Positions 1 through 11,294 of a stretch of 64,000 bases of DNA are shown here, piece by piece. Source of the DNA: Closterium sp. NIES-65 (lineage: Eukaryota > Streptophyta > Zygnematophyceae > Desmidiales > Closteriaceae); contig CANXME010002327.1 in assembly GCA_948144175.1 (NCBI GenBank), positions 2,155,001 through 2,219,000 of the forward strand, read 5' to 3'. The translations under genes and the position numbers were made by a program. Numbering within the stretch: position 1 is the first letter of the stretch; every line of letters begins with the position of its first letter. The notes beneath the pieces were generated by a model. That model ran no database searches, had not been told where the DNA came from, and saw nothing but the letters and a program-made list of their open reading frames with translations.

Positions 1-6
1 CCTACT

Positions 7-3000
7 CTATCTAGTCTGGTGAACGGGCTTGTCTATGAAGTACACCTCCTCCACATCCTCATCGTCCGACAGGAATGGATTGTCCTCCGCTTCCTCCTCC
101 CCCACGATCTCCTGATCGTCGCCGAAGGACTGTTCCACTTCATCGTCCTCCTCCTCCTCCTCCTCCTCCTCCTCCTCCTCCTCCTCCTCCTCCTCCTCCT
201 CCTCCTCCTCCTCCTCCTCCTCCTCCTCCTCCTCCTCCTCCTCCTCCTCCTCCTCATCCTCATTCTCCCCGGCATTTCTAGCAGCCACATCTTCACCCTC
301 CTTCTGCTTCCCCCTCCTCTCCCTCTCTGCCACAGCCAGCTTCAAGCTCTTCGCAGGGCGCCTCCTCCGCAGGGACCTCCACACCTCCAGTGCCTCCGGC
401 CAGTCGATCTCATACTTGAGGAGCGATATCTGCATCAGCTCCCCCAGACGCGCGTTGCACAGCGCTCCTCGCACCCAGGACTTGATGACGTTCTGCCTGG
501 CAAACCCCCTCTCGCACTCCACGGTGGAGAGGGGGAGCACAGCCAGCGCCTGCCACAGCAGGATGAGGTTGGGCCATCTCCTGCCAGGCACATTCGTACA
601 CACAACACAACGGAAACAGTTAGCGATGCGCAACAAGATTGTAAAACCCATGTTAGCAAAGTATAGGCTACCTCTTAGAGTCTGCGCTCCCAAGGAAGTT
701 GGACAGGCCCTGGGTGAAGCTCTCCATCTCATGGTGTGCCTCCATGATCGCGTAGAAGGTTGGAAGCTCCCTCTCTGCTGCTTTGAGGTCGAATCCCGGC
801 AGCTTGTTGCGGAACAGCCTGCTGCATCCGTTCAGCCACTCCTTACACTTCTTCTCTCGCTGGGCCTTGATCTTCGGCCACTTGCCCGTCCGGAACAGCT
901 TCGTCGGCCCCAGCTTCCCAAGGTCATCCAGTCGGTTGGTGAGGTTGTCCACGAAGTCACGGGCGAATTTGCGGCACAACTTCACGCAGTCTGCGTAGGT
1001 GCTTCCGTGTTTGTGCCCCTTCAGCTTCCGCTCATGCATGGTGTACAGGTGGTTGATCGGGCGTCCAGCACCGTCCACGCCGCGCACCCGGACCTGCTTG
1101 CCTCCACCCTCCTTGTGGACTTTGAGGAAGGTCACCAGCCAGCTCTTCCCTTCGCCCCCGAAAGCTTTCTCTGGCGTCAAGTAGCGCTCCACCAGGTCAC
1201 TCGTTGTGGACTCGATCGTCTTCGCAATCTCAGTCACGTCCAGCTGTGTCAGAGTAGGGGTAGACAAGAGGGAGAAGGATGAGCAACAGTGCAGTTACGA
1301 ACCTCACGTAGCAACATCATACAAGCATGCGACCTCACCTCTCGTCTCTGGAAGCAGCGGTTGAGGTCGTTCATGTCCGCCAAGATGTCGGCCAAGAAAA
1401 ACAAGCAGAACTGAAACTTGTAGCAGGTGACAATCTCGTACGCCTTGTGATTGTGCTCCCAGAGCAGCACGATGCAAGCGCCGAGGACCTTGCACAGCCT
1501 GGCCACCGCATCTCCTCGAGACAGCCACCGCACCGTGTGGATGCCTTGGACTTCTAGGTTGGTCTTGTAAATCACACGCTGCAGGTACTTGAACCGCTGA
1601 CTCCACACGCTGGAGTTTCCGAGCAGAGTCGCCACAGTGCGCACCACCTTGTCGACCATGTCGAGATCCGGGTTTGAGTCAGCGGCGTCCTTCACAGCCA
1701 ACGCCTCACTGTGTAAAGCAGGGAACAAGTATTATGGTTTGTTAGTAAACCAATCAGCGTAGATAACATGCTACAATACAGACCAACTCACATACCGATG
1801 GGCGATGCAGTGGCATGAGAACAGATGAGGGACGTGTTCACGAAGACGCGCCACCAATCCGTTCTCTCTCCCGGTCATGACCGACGCCCCGTCCGTGCTA
1901 ATGCCGACGATCTTGGACACATCGACGGCAGCGGAGCGAAGATGGTTCAGCAGCACCTCAAACAAGGACCCTGCATCACACCGCTCGACCGTCAGCAAAG
2001 TGAAAAACTCGCATGCAACTTGGCGGTTCTTCAGATATGTAAGGTACACAATCATGTGTTTCCCTCGCGTGCGGTCAGTGCTCTCGTCGCACTGGATGTC
2101 CAGGAACGGTGATGCCAGGACGTGGTCCATCTGCACCCGGGTGAGGTAAGTGCTCATGCTGTGGACCATCTGCTGGAAGCCGTAGCTGCAACAAAGGACA
2201 GAGAAATTATGAGTACACGATAGTCAAGCTAGTTGTTTGACGTGCAAGTTTAAATTTGCAATCAATTTGAACCGTCACTAACCGCGTGAGATAAACGCCG
2301 TACGACTGCCGGGGAATGTCTGGCGTGTCCTGCTCCGCATCAGCTTAGGAAACATGCTAATCGGCGCGTCGCACTGGCACAGGAACTGAGTCGACCGCAT
2401 CAGCCGTATCGCGCGGCGGCCCTCGACGTCGGAGTTGATGAAGTCCAAAATCACCTGCTGCCCCTCCCAGATTCCCGCCGCAATCTTCATCTGGTGGTCC
2501 ACCGCCGCCATGTGTGCGTCCGTATGCTCGTGCGCCCGGAACGATTGCGTCTGCAAGTCACGGCCTCCGTCGTCTCCCTGCATGGCGTACCTCGTGTTCC
2601 CCTTACCGTACGACATGCAGATGCTGCACTTCACGTACGGGAAACCGTCCTTGGATTTCCCAAACACAAGCCAAGAAAAGTATCCAGCCCACTTCGTCTC
2701 GTAATTAATACTCGCCTCCAGGTACATCTGCTCTCGCAGCTGCGTCTTGGTGAGTGCCGGCGAGCCGGTATCCGCGCGCACCGGGATGTTACCTTCTTCC
2801 GGCAGCTCAGCTTCTTTCTGTGCAGGCTCATCGGGCTTTTCCGGCGGTGGAATACGGTGGCCTCCCACCAGCAGAGTACTCTGCGTCCACTTACCAGATC
2901 GCGCACGCTTGGGAGCGGAAGTAGCCGACGGCGGGCCAACGGACACCCGCACCGTGCTTGGAGTAAGACTGGGCGAGGGCGGTGGAGGATCTTTGCTGCA

Positions 3001-3254
3001 GCCAGCAACAGCCGGGGGGAGAGTGAACGGGACGGGAATAGGAGAAGCAGTAGGAGTAGGGGTTACTACAAGGGCAGAGTCGTGAACGGTAGACCTAGGC
3101 GGTTCAGGTGTGACGTAGATCTAAGAAAATCTAGCCCAGAGCGGGGAGCATCCGAAGCTTTCTCCGGCTGGGACGGCGCTGTTGGTTTCGCTCTTACAGG
3201 CGGCTCGTCGGGGCCAGTGTCCGGAGCAGCTTCGTCGGCCGGCATGGCCTCCAT
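7..3254 (-). CDS. hAT-transposase-like gene (ZNF862/DUF4371 type), multi-exon
   Basis: Seen: six or so minus-strand exons, roughly 3254-3066, 3030-2283, 2185-1800, 1710-1339, 1245-670 and 583-7 (stop TAG 9-7). The N-terminal part is Pro/Ser-rich, then carries a TTF/BED-like zinc finger (KCSIC followed by HEHTDAH). Next comes the RNase-H-like core with CDESTD and DGASVMTGRENG, the CHCIAH motif, TVRWLSRGD, and the C-terminal hAT dimerisation motif STVECERGFARQN. Known: this order is that of hAT transposases and domesticated relatives. Exons 3-4, 4-5 and 5-6 join in frame by GT-AG splicing. Odd: near 2340 the reading frame shifts by one between FPKL and DAEQDTPDIP, so either a short intron was missed or the copy carries a one-base loss. 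The tail is about 40 consecutive Glu plus Asp residues. No terminal inverted repeats were found in the window, so I cannot say whether it is mobile or domesticated. The start at MEAMPAD and the first intron are uncertain. Confidence 0.8.
147..255. repeat. (CTC)n microsatellite encoding polyglutamate
   Basis: About 36 uninterrupted CTC triplets. Read on the minus strand they are GAG codons in frame with the hAT-like protein, giving a long Glu run near its C-terminus. The opposite-strand poly-Leu and poly-Arg readings are shadows of the repeat. Confidence 0.95.
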
Positions 3255-3964
3255 TGGTGGCTAAACTGAACGAGAGGAAAATGAGACAATGAATGCACGC
3301 AATGGAAAGAACACACTAGTGAACAAAGGAACGTTGGCTGGTGGTACGGGGAGGGAAGGGGAGGTTGGAGATGGCGGGAGCACGAAACCACCGCGCCGCG
3401 ATTCCACGGACTTGATGGCAACATTCCACGATGAATTCGTCGTTGCATTCAAGGCCGAATTCATTCACGGACTCCTTAACTGCCACCGCAGCTGTCAACA
3501 GGCCATTCTGGCCAATGGCAGACACATGCTGTGCACTGTGCGGTGCGCGTGGCAGCACCGTCTCATTGATTTGGCTGCGTTGGCGCTGTTGCCAGCTGTG
3601 ATGTACAGCACGTCAGTGTTTTCCTTTGTCGGTATTAGGTCACTCACGGGCGCGTGAAGGGGGTACCTCACATGGGGCCACTCGAAGAAATGAGTACGCA
3701 CAAGGGGGTTATCGAAACGAAGCTTCTAGGAAACTTCGTCCCAATACCCTTGCATTCAGGGTCCACGGAACGCATACCCTGCATAGACAGACTCCGCAAG
3801 TACACTACTCTGAGCCTAGTTACAAGAATTCAGAGTCCGTTAAGTAGCTTCTCTGATTGGATCAGAGTTCACAAAATACAAAACTTGTGTTTGTAGGGAC
3901 CACCAAGTCAGAAGCCTGTAATCACCCTGAAATCAGGGTAATTACCCTGATATCGTCAGCCCTG
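3255..3964. other. intergenic stretch without a recognised gene
   Basis: It lies between the presumed start of the hAT-like gene and the end of copia element A. Short open frames on both strands show no recognisable family. Near 3923-3950 there is a small inverted repeat (CCCTGAAATCAGGG). It may hold the promoter of the hAT-like gene; nothing else is supported. Confidence 0.5.
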
Positions 3965-4080
3965 CCAGCGGTTACATCAACCTCCGAGGGTTGACTCGCT
4001 GGTGCCTCGATATGCGCTGCTTCGCTTGTGTCTTGGTGTTTCGACACGACAGAGGCGCTTAGGATTATTTGTTCCCAACA
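3965..4080 (-). repeat. LTR sequence at the 3' end of element A
   Basis: These 116 bp match 11179-11294 with no difference that I can see and end in CCCAACA. The sequence to the left of 3965 does not match the rest of the right-hand LTR. Confidence 0.85.
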
Positions 4081-7000
4081 CCCCCTTCGCTTCTAGAGTG
4101 TTGCTGATGGTGACGTGGCTTTGTCCAGTCAGCAGCATGCAGTACTCGAACTTCTGTTTTCCGAGCTTCTTGGTCAAGTAGTCAGCTGCCATCTCGGACG
4201 TGGGACAGTAGGATAATTCAAGTTTCCCCTTCTCGATCTCATCTTTCACGAAGAAATATCGCAGAGCGATATGCTTCGTTCTGTTCGCGAATCCGCTTTT
4301 GTTGGCGATGCGGATCGCAGATTGGTTGTCGCAGAACAGAGTGAAGTTGGGTAACTCGGCTAACTTCGCTTCTTCCAGCAGCTCGCGAAGATAGAGTTCT
4401 TCCTTGGTGGCTGAGCAGAGTGCAATATATTATGCTTCAGCTGATGAGAGAGCGATTTGTTCCTGCTTGCTCGATTGCCAGGAGATTGGTCCGATAGGTT
4501 CGAGGCGGTAGATGTAGCCACTGCGGGAGCGCCTATTGTCTGAGTCGCCAGCGTGATCGGCGTCGACGTAGCCGATTAATTTCGTCCGTTTAGTTGTGTT
4601 CTTGTAGTAGTTGAGGTGCTGACGAAGTAGTGGAGAGCGCGGTCGAGCTCCGCCAGGTGTTTTGCTTCAGGTGTTTTGAGGTAGGTGGCGAGTTGACTTG
4701 CGGAGTAGGATAGATGTGGGTGGCAGGTGACGGCTGCGAAGAGAAGGCAGCCCAGCTTTCTCTGGTAGTCGCGTATCCCGGCGGATTTGAGTAGAGAGGA
4801 TCCTTCATTGTGGTTTCGTGTCGTGTAGCGGTAGGGCGTAGAGATGGTGGTAGGTGTGAGCGTGAAGCGTTTGGCGATGGTGTCGGCGTATTTAGCGGCG
4901 TTGAGGTAGATCGCGCCTTCTTCCTCTCGAATGTTTAAGCCGAGGTACTGTGTGACGGTAGAGGAGACCGTAAGTGTGAGGTCCCTCTGTAGCTCCCCTT
5001 CAAACCAGGTGGTGATGTCGTCAGTAGAGCCGATGTAGAGTAAGTCGTCTACGTAGACGATCAGCAGAATGTAGTTGGTGTCTTTGGTGAGTCGGTACAT
5101 CCCTTGGTCGTGAGGCAGTTGGCGGAATCCGATGTGAGTGAGGCGAGCGTGAAGGTACTGTTGCCATAGCCGCGGAGCTTGCTTGATCCCGTAGAGCGAT
5201 TTTAGCAGTTGACAGACTTGGTTAGGTTCCCCGTGGGTACCGTGTGGGAGCTCGACGAAGATTTCCGCGTCGACGGGTGCGTAGAGGAACGCGTTGTCGA
5301 CATCGATTTGCCGCAGCTTCTTCTTCTTCATAGCGGCGATCGCGAGGAGGATTCGAAGTGAGGTATGTCGGCTGACCGGGGCGAATGTCTCGGTGAAGTC
5401 CCGTCCGTGCTCCTGATCTAATCCACGCACAACCCAGCGTGCTTTGAATTTCTCAATTGTGCCGTCTGCTTTTGTTTTAATGCGGAAGACCCATTTCCCG
5501 GTGAGAATGGTCTTGTTCCTTGCCACGCCGATGGGTACAACTTTCCAGGTGTTCCGTTCCTCCAGCGCCTTTAACTCTTTGTCCATGGCTTCACGCCATT
5601 TTTCCCTGTGTTCCCCCCCCAGAGCCTGCTGAACCGTTGCATGCTCTTTAGGGAGAATGTTGCCGTGGACTGCGGTGACGAGGCCGAGAATCTGCAGTCC
5701 AGTCTGTGAGTAGCGGGGAAGAGTTGCGTCCTCGGGATAAGCTGCTTCATCTCCCGCTTCTGGGTCGGGTATGAAATTCGGCCCTATCCATTCTGCTTCG
5801 TTGGTGTTGACTGTCGCAGGTGTTACATAACCGTTGTCGGCGAAGTGGTAGAAGACTTCGGCGTTGGCGCTTTCGCGAGGGTTGTCTTCCTCCATGGGGA
5901 CGTTGACGGAGCAGAACGGGAGAGGTCCGGCTTCTTCTGGGGCGTTGTCCACATTCTGCTCGTCCCAGTCTGCTTCGTCCGCTGCTGAGGCGAAGGCTCG
6001 GTCACCACGAAAGCCACCTGTGGGATCTTCGTTTTCTTGCAAGTTGGCAAGGTACGTCTGAAGCGTGAGTCGTTCGTAGAAAATCACGTCACGTGCTGCT
6101 ACTGTTTCCTTGGAGTGGACGTCGAAGATTTTCCACGCGTTGTAGTTCTTTTTGATGCCGAGGTGTAGTCCCCACTGTGCACGTTGTGAAAATCGTCCTG
6201 CTCGTGCTTCTGGGGGTCGGTACTGTACCATGCACCCGAAAACTCGTAACATTTTTGTGCTGCCCTGTTTCCCTGTCCACAACAGATGCGGTGACGCGTT
6301 GTTCGGAAGTGAAGACGACGACATCAAGTTGTGCAGCATGACAGCGTGGTCCATTGCTACAGGCCACTGGTGGCTGGGTAGCCGCATGCCACGTAATAGT
6401 TTGCGCATGCTGTTTTGCAGAGTCCTGTTCATTCTTTCTGCTACACCTTGCTGCTGATGGGCGTAGGGAAGAGAGAGGAGCTGCTTGATTCCCCTTTCCG
6501 CCAGGTACTGCTTGAATCGCTGAGAGGTGTATTCTCCCCCTCCGTCTGACTGGAAGCTTTTCAGTTGTGCGCTCGACTCTCTCTCTGCTACTGGTAGCCA
6601 GGCAGCGAAGGCTGCGAGTGCCATGTCGCGGCTAGGTAGGTTTAGGTGCCAGACGTAACGGGTGGCGGCGTCGATGAAGGTGATCGTGTAGTTGTATGTA
6701 ACTTGTCCTGGTTCCCGATTGAACAGGATATTGCTGTACACCTTCTCGAGTGGTACGTACGCGGGTGCGCTCGGGTTGTGATGAGGAATGAACGGCCGAT
6801 GTGGTAAGTCGGCTTCGGGGCAGGTAAGACAAGTTCCTCGTGCTCGTTGAAGTTCTCTGCCGTCGAGTAGTAGTAGTGAGTCCTTGTCAAGGACTCCTGC
6901 TCTTATTGTGTTGTTTAACACAGTGTTGCTTGGGTGTCCCATGCGTGCATGCCAGATGTCTTCGGAGGCGCGGTGTCCGGGTGAGCGTCGATACGCGTCG

Positions 7001-7690
7001 GAGTTGGAGTAGAAGCTGGCGATGAAGTTTGCGCTTCTGTGGACTTCCCGTTGAGTCGGATTCAGCTGCTGTGCAGGTGTTGGTGATGCTTCGTCAACGA
7101 GGACTGGTGTCATTGTTCCTGCTACTGCTGACGATGTTTCTGCTGCTGTCGATGATGTTTCTGCTGCTGCCGATGTTGTCTCTACTGCTGCCGATGATGT
7201 TTCTGCTGCTGCTGATGTTGTCTCTGCTGCTGCCGAATGTTGTATTGTTACTAACGCACGTGTTCGTTCTGCTTCAGGAATGGTATGTGAATACCAGAAG
7301 CCTTCCGGACTGAAGTCAGGGTCGAGGTCCGGCGGGTGCGTCCAGGATGTGAAGGTGACGATCCCGTCACTGTCTGCGGTGCCCAGGTCTGGGACGAAGT
7401 CGAGGACGAAGACATTTTTCTTCAGGATCGCCTTTCCGATGTAGAGGCCGCCCTTCCCGTGGTACAGCTTGAACTCCTGGGTGGTGCTGTCGGCTTCCAG
7501 ATGTATGCCTTTCGCCATCAACTGACTGGCGCTCAGTAGGTTGTAGCCGAGTCCTTCTGCTATCAGGACTTTTGACATTTGTAGTACGACATTCGTCTCC
7601 CGTGACTGAAGTTGCACTACCCCTTGTCGTCGTGTGCGCAGGTTTTGATTATTGGCGACAGTGATGACGACTTCTCGTTGAAGTTGGTGC
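3977..7690 (-). CDS. copia A pol region: integrase, reverse transcriptase, RNase H (fossil)
   Basis: The main open stretch is 4576-7617 with a further piece at 3977-4249. Seen in order: a pre-integrase segment (DIWHARMGHPS), an integrase core (FIDAATRYVWHLNLP, FQSDGGGEYTS, QQQGVAERMNRTLQ), a reverse transcriptase (KTILTGKWVFRIK, FAPVSRHTSLR, IVYVDDLLYIGS) and an RNase H tail (CPTSEMAADYLTKKLGK). Known: these are the signatures of Ty1/copia Pol. It acts in reverse transcription and integration of its own element. The copy is a fossil. Confidence 0.9.
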
Positions 7691-7825
7691 TGTCAAAATT
7701 AGAAGAAAGAAAGAAAAGAGGGTTGAACTAGCAAGAATGAGGATACAAATAGCAAACCCTAGAAGGGTTGTACTCGCTATAGAGCACCCCACTACAGGCT
7801 AGAACAATAAGATAATATTCTGACA
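7691..7825 (-). repeat. LTR of element B (3' copy)
   Basis: 135 bp, minus-strand ends TGTCAGAATATT and TTTTGACA, identical to 9145-9279. Confidence 0.95.
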
Positions 7826-8490
7826 CACCCCCATAGCCAAAGTGGGGTGTAATCAGCAGAGCAGGCAAAGCAAAACAAGCTCAGGGTGGATCACAATGTC
7901 ACCACACATTCTGAGCACAAGTTCAAGAAGAAATAGTTTAGAGTTAACAATTATAAGCAAAGCTAGTGGTAGTCACAACGGGCAAGTGAGGAGGAGGAGG
8001 GAGAGTGAGGGGAGAGGAGACAGGAGGCGACGGCTGAAGCTGCAGACACACGGGCAACAGGAGGCAGACTGGCACAGCGGCTACCGGACAGCGCCCGGAC
8101 TACAGGGGTAACAGGCCCCGCGGCTCAAATAGCGGCGGACGGGCAACGGACCCACGGGCGGCTGGCACAGCTGGCTACGACTGGGCTACCGGGACAGCGC
8201 CCCGGACTACAGGTGCTGCTGACGACAAACTGGCAACCTCCGCTCATCCTCCCGCACACAGTCCCACCCCCCTGATACACACCCACTGCTACACCACTAG
8301 CTCTACTCCCACGCACCCCCCTAAAACCCTAAACCCAGTCTCCCACACAACCACCCCCCTCAGCGACAGCTGCAGCAGTGGGAGACGAAGGAGGAGGAGG
8401 AGAAAGGGAGGAAGGCACACCGACCACCCCCATACCCGCCACCCCACAGCTCGCCCCTCCCGTCGTCCGTCGTGGCGACCTGAGGGGGCC

Positions 8491-8517
8491 GCTTGCGGCC
8501 CCCGAAGGAGCCGCGAC
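8491..8517 (-). other. UUCG-tetraloop hairpin in element B RNA
   Basis: On the element's sense strand the segment folds as CGCGGCTCC, loop TTCG, then GGGGCCGC: about 8 pairs closed by C(UUCG)G. The same structure, with a longer stem, occurs in element H at 51082-51107. Confidence 0.6.
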
Positions 8518-8579
8518 GGGCGACGGGAAATGGCAGGGGGGGGGGGGGGGGGGGGGGGGGAGGCGGTGTGGTGAAAGGG

Positions 8580-9070
8580 GCCCACCACGAGCCTGGTTGG
8601 AGGGCGGGGCCGCGACAAGGGGCGGGGCCGCGACGAGCGGGGCGGGGGCCGCGACGTAAGGCGGGGCCGCTTCGAGGGGCGGGGCCGCGACATAGGGCGG
8701 GGCCGCGACGTAGGGCGGGGCCGCGACGGGCAGGCGCACGGGCGGCGACGGGCCGGGGCGGGTCCGCGACGAAGGGCGGGGCCGAGCCGGGCATGCGCAC
8801 GGGCGGCGACGGGCCGGGGCGGGTCCGCGACGAAGGGCGGGGCCGAGCCGGGCACGCGCACGGGCGGCGACGGGCCGGGGCGGGTCCGCGACGAAGGGCG
8901 GGCCGCGTCGAGCGGGCGCACGGGCGGCGACGGGCCGGGGCGGGGCCGCGACGTAGAGGAGAAGCCCGCCGCGCGCCACGGGGCGCACAGCGGGCAATGA
9001 ACCGCCGCGCGCCTCGGGGCGCACGGCGGGCAGAAAACCGCCGCGCGCCTCGGGGCGCACGGCGGGAGGA
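8580..9070 (-). repeat. GC-rich repeat array in the leader of element B
   Basis: Degenerate units of the type GGGGCCGCGACGNNGGGCG, then longer units carrying CGGGCGGCGACGGGCCGGGG, then units of CCTCGGGGCGCACGGCGGG near the primer site. A run of about 26 G lies at 8535-8560. All six frames stay open across it, which explains the long Pro/Arg/Ala frames; none is supported as a gene. Confidence 0.9.
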
Positions 9071-9144
9071 AAAAGTAGCAGCGGAAGCAAGGTGGGGACA
9101 CACCCACAGGAACGATCCAAGGGGATCGACCTGCTCTGATAGCA

Positions 9145-9279
9145 TGTCAAAATTAGAAGAAAGAAAGAAAAGAGGGTTGAACTAGCAAGAATGAGGATAC
9201 AAATAGCAAACCCTAGAAGGGTTGTACTCGCTATAGAGCACCCCACTACAGGCTAGAACAATAAGATAATATTCTGACA
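9145..9279 (-). repeat. LTR of element B (5' copy)
   Basis: 135 bp, identical to 7691-7825. The primer-binding site adjoins at 9130-9144. Confidence 0.95.
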
Positions 9280-10842
9280 GGTGCTCGCGTTGAACGAAAC
9301 GTCCTGAAGAGCACATGTGTTGCCCGCAGCAACTGTCCAAGAACCATGTATCTTTCCCAGACGGCTCGCTTTGGGCGATGGCAGCGTACGTCGGGTTTGG
9401 TTGGAGTGACTCGCGGCGAGGCGTACTGTTGTTGAGTTGTTCTTCAGGTGAGTAATATGGTGGTGACTCAGTTACGCAGGAGTCACTCAGCCTTGCCATG
9501 CAGCTGACGATGTTTCTTGTTTCTTTTGCAGGTTGTCCCGTTGATGTTGTTGAGACGTGGACTGAGGTTGTCGGGTTTGCTTGCGTTGAAGCGATTTGAC
9601 TGCTTGAAGGACGAAGTTGGCGTTGTCGATTTGGGCAGTGCGTACGAGGATTCCCTGAATTCTTGCAGATGTGGCAGAACGGAGGTACTGGCTTCAGTTG
9701 TTGCTGCCGATTGTTGTTGTTGTTGTAGCGTCGCTGGGTGTGGAACGCGAACTCTGGTGCTGACGTCTTCTTTTTATGTCGTTCTTCTTGCAGGTCCATG
9801 TCTTGCTGTTCGGCATGGATTTCGGCGCAGAGCGCTGCTTCCGAGATTCTCCCGTGAGCTCGGAGGATGGCCTTTGTGGCACGCCATTGAGGACCGAGGC
9901 CGCCGATGATGACTGTCATGAAGGCGTCTTCTGAGATTGACCCTCCGCATCGAAAAACTTGTCGCGCAATTCGCGACATCGACTGATATACGCCAGTCCT
10001 TTCTCCCCTGGTTTCATTTCAACTGTTGTCAGTTGCGCCATTAACCGACTTTGACTTACACTGTCTGTTGCTTGATACAGGCTCTTCAGGTGGTTGTAAG
10101 CGAGCTCCGCGGAGTTACAGTAACCTCGGTAGGTCCTTATGTTCTGCTGTTGAGTCGGGGTAATATTTCTCAGTATGATCGTGTACGCCATCACTGACTG
10201 ATAGGTGTATTGCTACTTCTCGTACTGTGTGCCATTTGTTGGATATGGCAGGGACCCGTCGAAGAACCCGAGTATCTGCGCGCCTTCCATCATCAGCTCA
10301 AACTCGAACGACCAGGTGAAGAAATCTTTTCCATCGAAAGGTCTTGACGTTTGCATCTTCAGAACATGTGCGAATTGCGACTGAACTTGCAGTGCGTCCA
10401 GTTGTCTTTCTTGTCCAGGTGACGGCTGTGGTTGTGGCATGAAGGTGATGGATCCGCGCTCGTACGGAGCAAAGGTAGGCTGTTGTTGCTGGTTTCCCCG
10501 TGCATATGATGAGCCGTCGAGACTCATGGGTGTTGCTCCGTTGTTGTTGCTGTTGTGTGATTGCGCAGGTCCTCCTTGCTGATGCTGCTCGTAGAAGGAC
10601 ATGAAGGAGAAGAATTTCTCCATCATGCTTGGATCGAAGCCCACGCCTTGGTTTGCGGGTGTTTCAGTAGACCCAGCTGCCGGTCTCGTTGTTGTCCCTT
10701 CCTCTGTCTGTAGGCCAGAGGCAGGAGGTGGAGCAGTAGTAGTACCAGGAGAGCCGTTGGAGGAGCTCCTCTCCTTTCTAGTAGACATATCTCTTGGTGT
10801 ATTGAGTATTGAGGAGAAATGATTTAACTCTAACCTGCTCAC
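9280..10842 (-). CDS. copia A gag and protease region (fossil)
   Basis: Minus-strand open stretches 10213-10842, 9916-10194 and 9280-9979. They contain a Gln/Asn-rich gag with a copia gag core (DFFTWSFEFELMMEGA, SRLMAQLTTVEMKPGE, FMTVIIGGLGPQWRA), a CCHC-like knuckle (FCHICKN...THC) and the start of the retropepsin (DTWFLDSCCGQHMC). The protease continues on the far side of inserted element B. Start Met is at the upper end, near 10842 or at MSTRKERSS. The copy is broken. Confidence 0.8.
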
Positions 10843-10857
10843 ATACCATGTTGGGCT
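10843..10857 (-). other. primer-binding site of element A
   Basis: On the minus strand TGGTATGTGAGCAGG directly follows the LTR end. It resembles the usual plant copia primer site for initiator tRNA-Met (TGGTATCAGAGCAGG). Confidence 0.7.
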
Positions 10858-10858
10858 G

Positions 10859-11294
10859 AGTGCCCTCTAGGATCTTTGGTAGAGTTAAATTCTGAGTAAA
10901 GTGATGTAGTAGCGGAAGCGTTTTTAAGTAAGGTACTTGAACCACCTTGCGCTGGTATGTGAGGGCAAAGTAAGTTGATTAAAACAAAGAGATACAAGAA
11001 TATATTTATATATATAAGTACAGAGAATATGAAGAGACATAATTATAACTACTTTACTGTTGCGGTTTGATACAGTGCGACTCGGGCAACTGCTCAGTGT
11101 CGAGTCAGTTGTGTGTCCTTGCTGTCGCGCTGTTTTTGTCAGGTCAAAGGTCGCTGACCTTTGACTTTCGCGTAACCTCCAGCGGTTACATCAACCTCCG
11201 AGGGTTGACTCGCTGGTGCCTCGATATGCGCTGCTTCGCTTGTGTCTTGGTGTTTCGACACGACAGAGGCGCTTAGGATTATTTGTTCCCAACA
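10859..11294 (-). repeat. 5' LTR of element A (436 bp)
   Basis: Bounded by the perfect 7-bp inverted ends TGTTGGG and CCCAACA. It is AT-rich in the middle (tract TATATTTATATATATAAG near 11010). The primer-binding site adjoins its inner edge. Confidence 0.85.

Larger units (their letters stand above)
7691..9279 (-). mobile_element. non-autonomous LTR element B (TRIM/LARD type) nested in A
   Basis: Two 135-bp LTRs (7691-7825 and 9145-9279) look identical, and the insertion is flanked by the target duplication GGTGC (7686-7690 and 9280-9284). Beside the right LTR the minus strand reads TGCTATCAGAGCAGG, a tRNA-Met primer site. Beside the left LTR is a polypurine tract (TATGGGGGTG). No gag or pol is present. 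The first ~100 bp inside the 3' end resemble the 3' untranslated region of copia G, so B is a derivative mobilised by that family. It looks whole and very young. Confidence 0.93.
3965..11294 (-). mobile_element. Ty1/copia LTR retrotransposon A, interrupted by element B
   Basis: Minus-strand element with gag and protease at the right (9280-10842) and integrase, reverse transcriptase and RNase H at the left (3977-7690), which is the copia order. A full LTR of 436 bp with ends TGTTGGG and CCCAACA lies at 10859-11294. The other end carries a 116-bp stretch (3965-4080) matching the outer end of that LTR. A primer-binding site adjoins the full LTR. Element B (7691-9279) is inserted in the protease to integrase interval. 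The coding region is open over long stretches but broken in a handful of places; it is a decayed copy, moderately old. Confidence 0.9.

Noticed and set aside
19-666. Plus-strand poly-Leu open frame
   Set aside because: It is the antisense of the (GAG)n codons and hAT-core exon of the minus-strand gene.
8289-9246. Pro/Arg/Ala-rich proteins of up to 305 residues in element B
   Set aside because: GC-rich array open in all frames, one crossing an LTR; no domain and no gag similarity.
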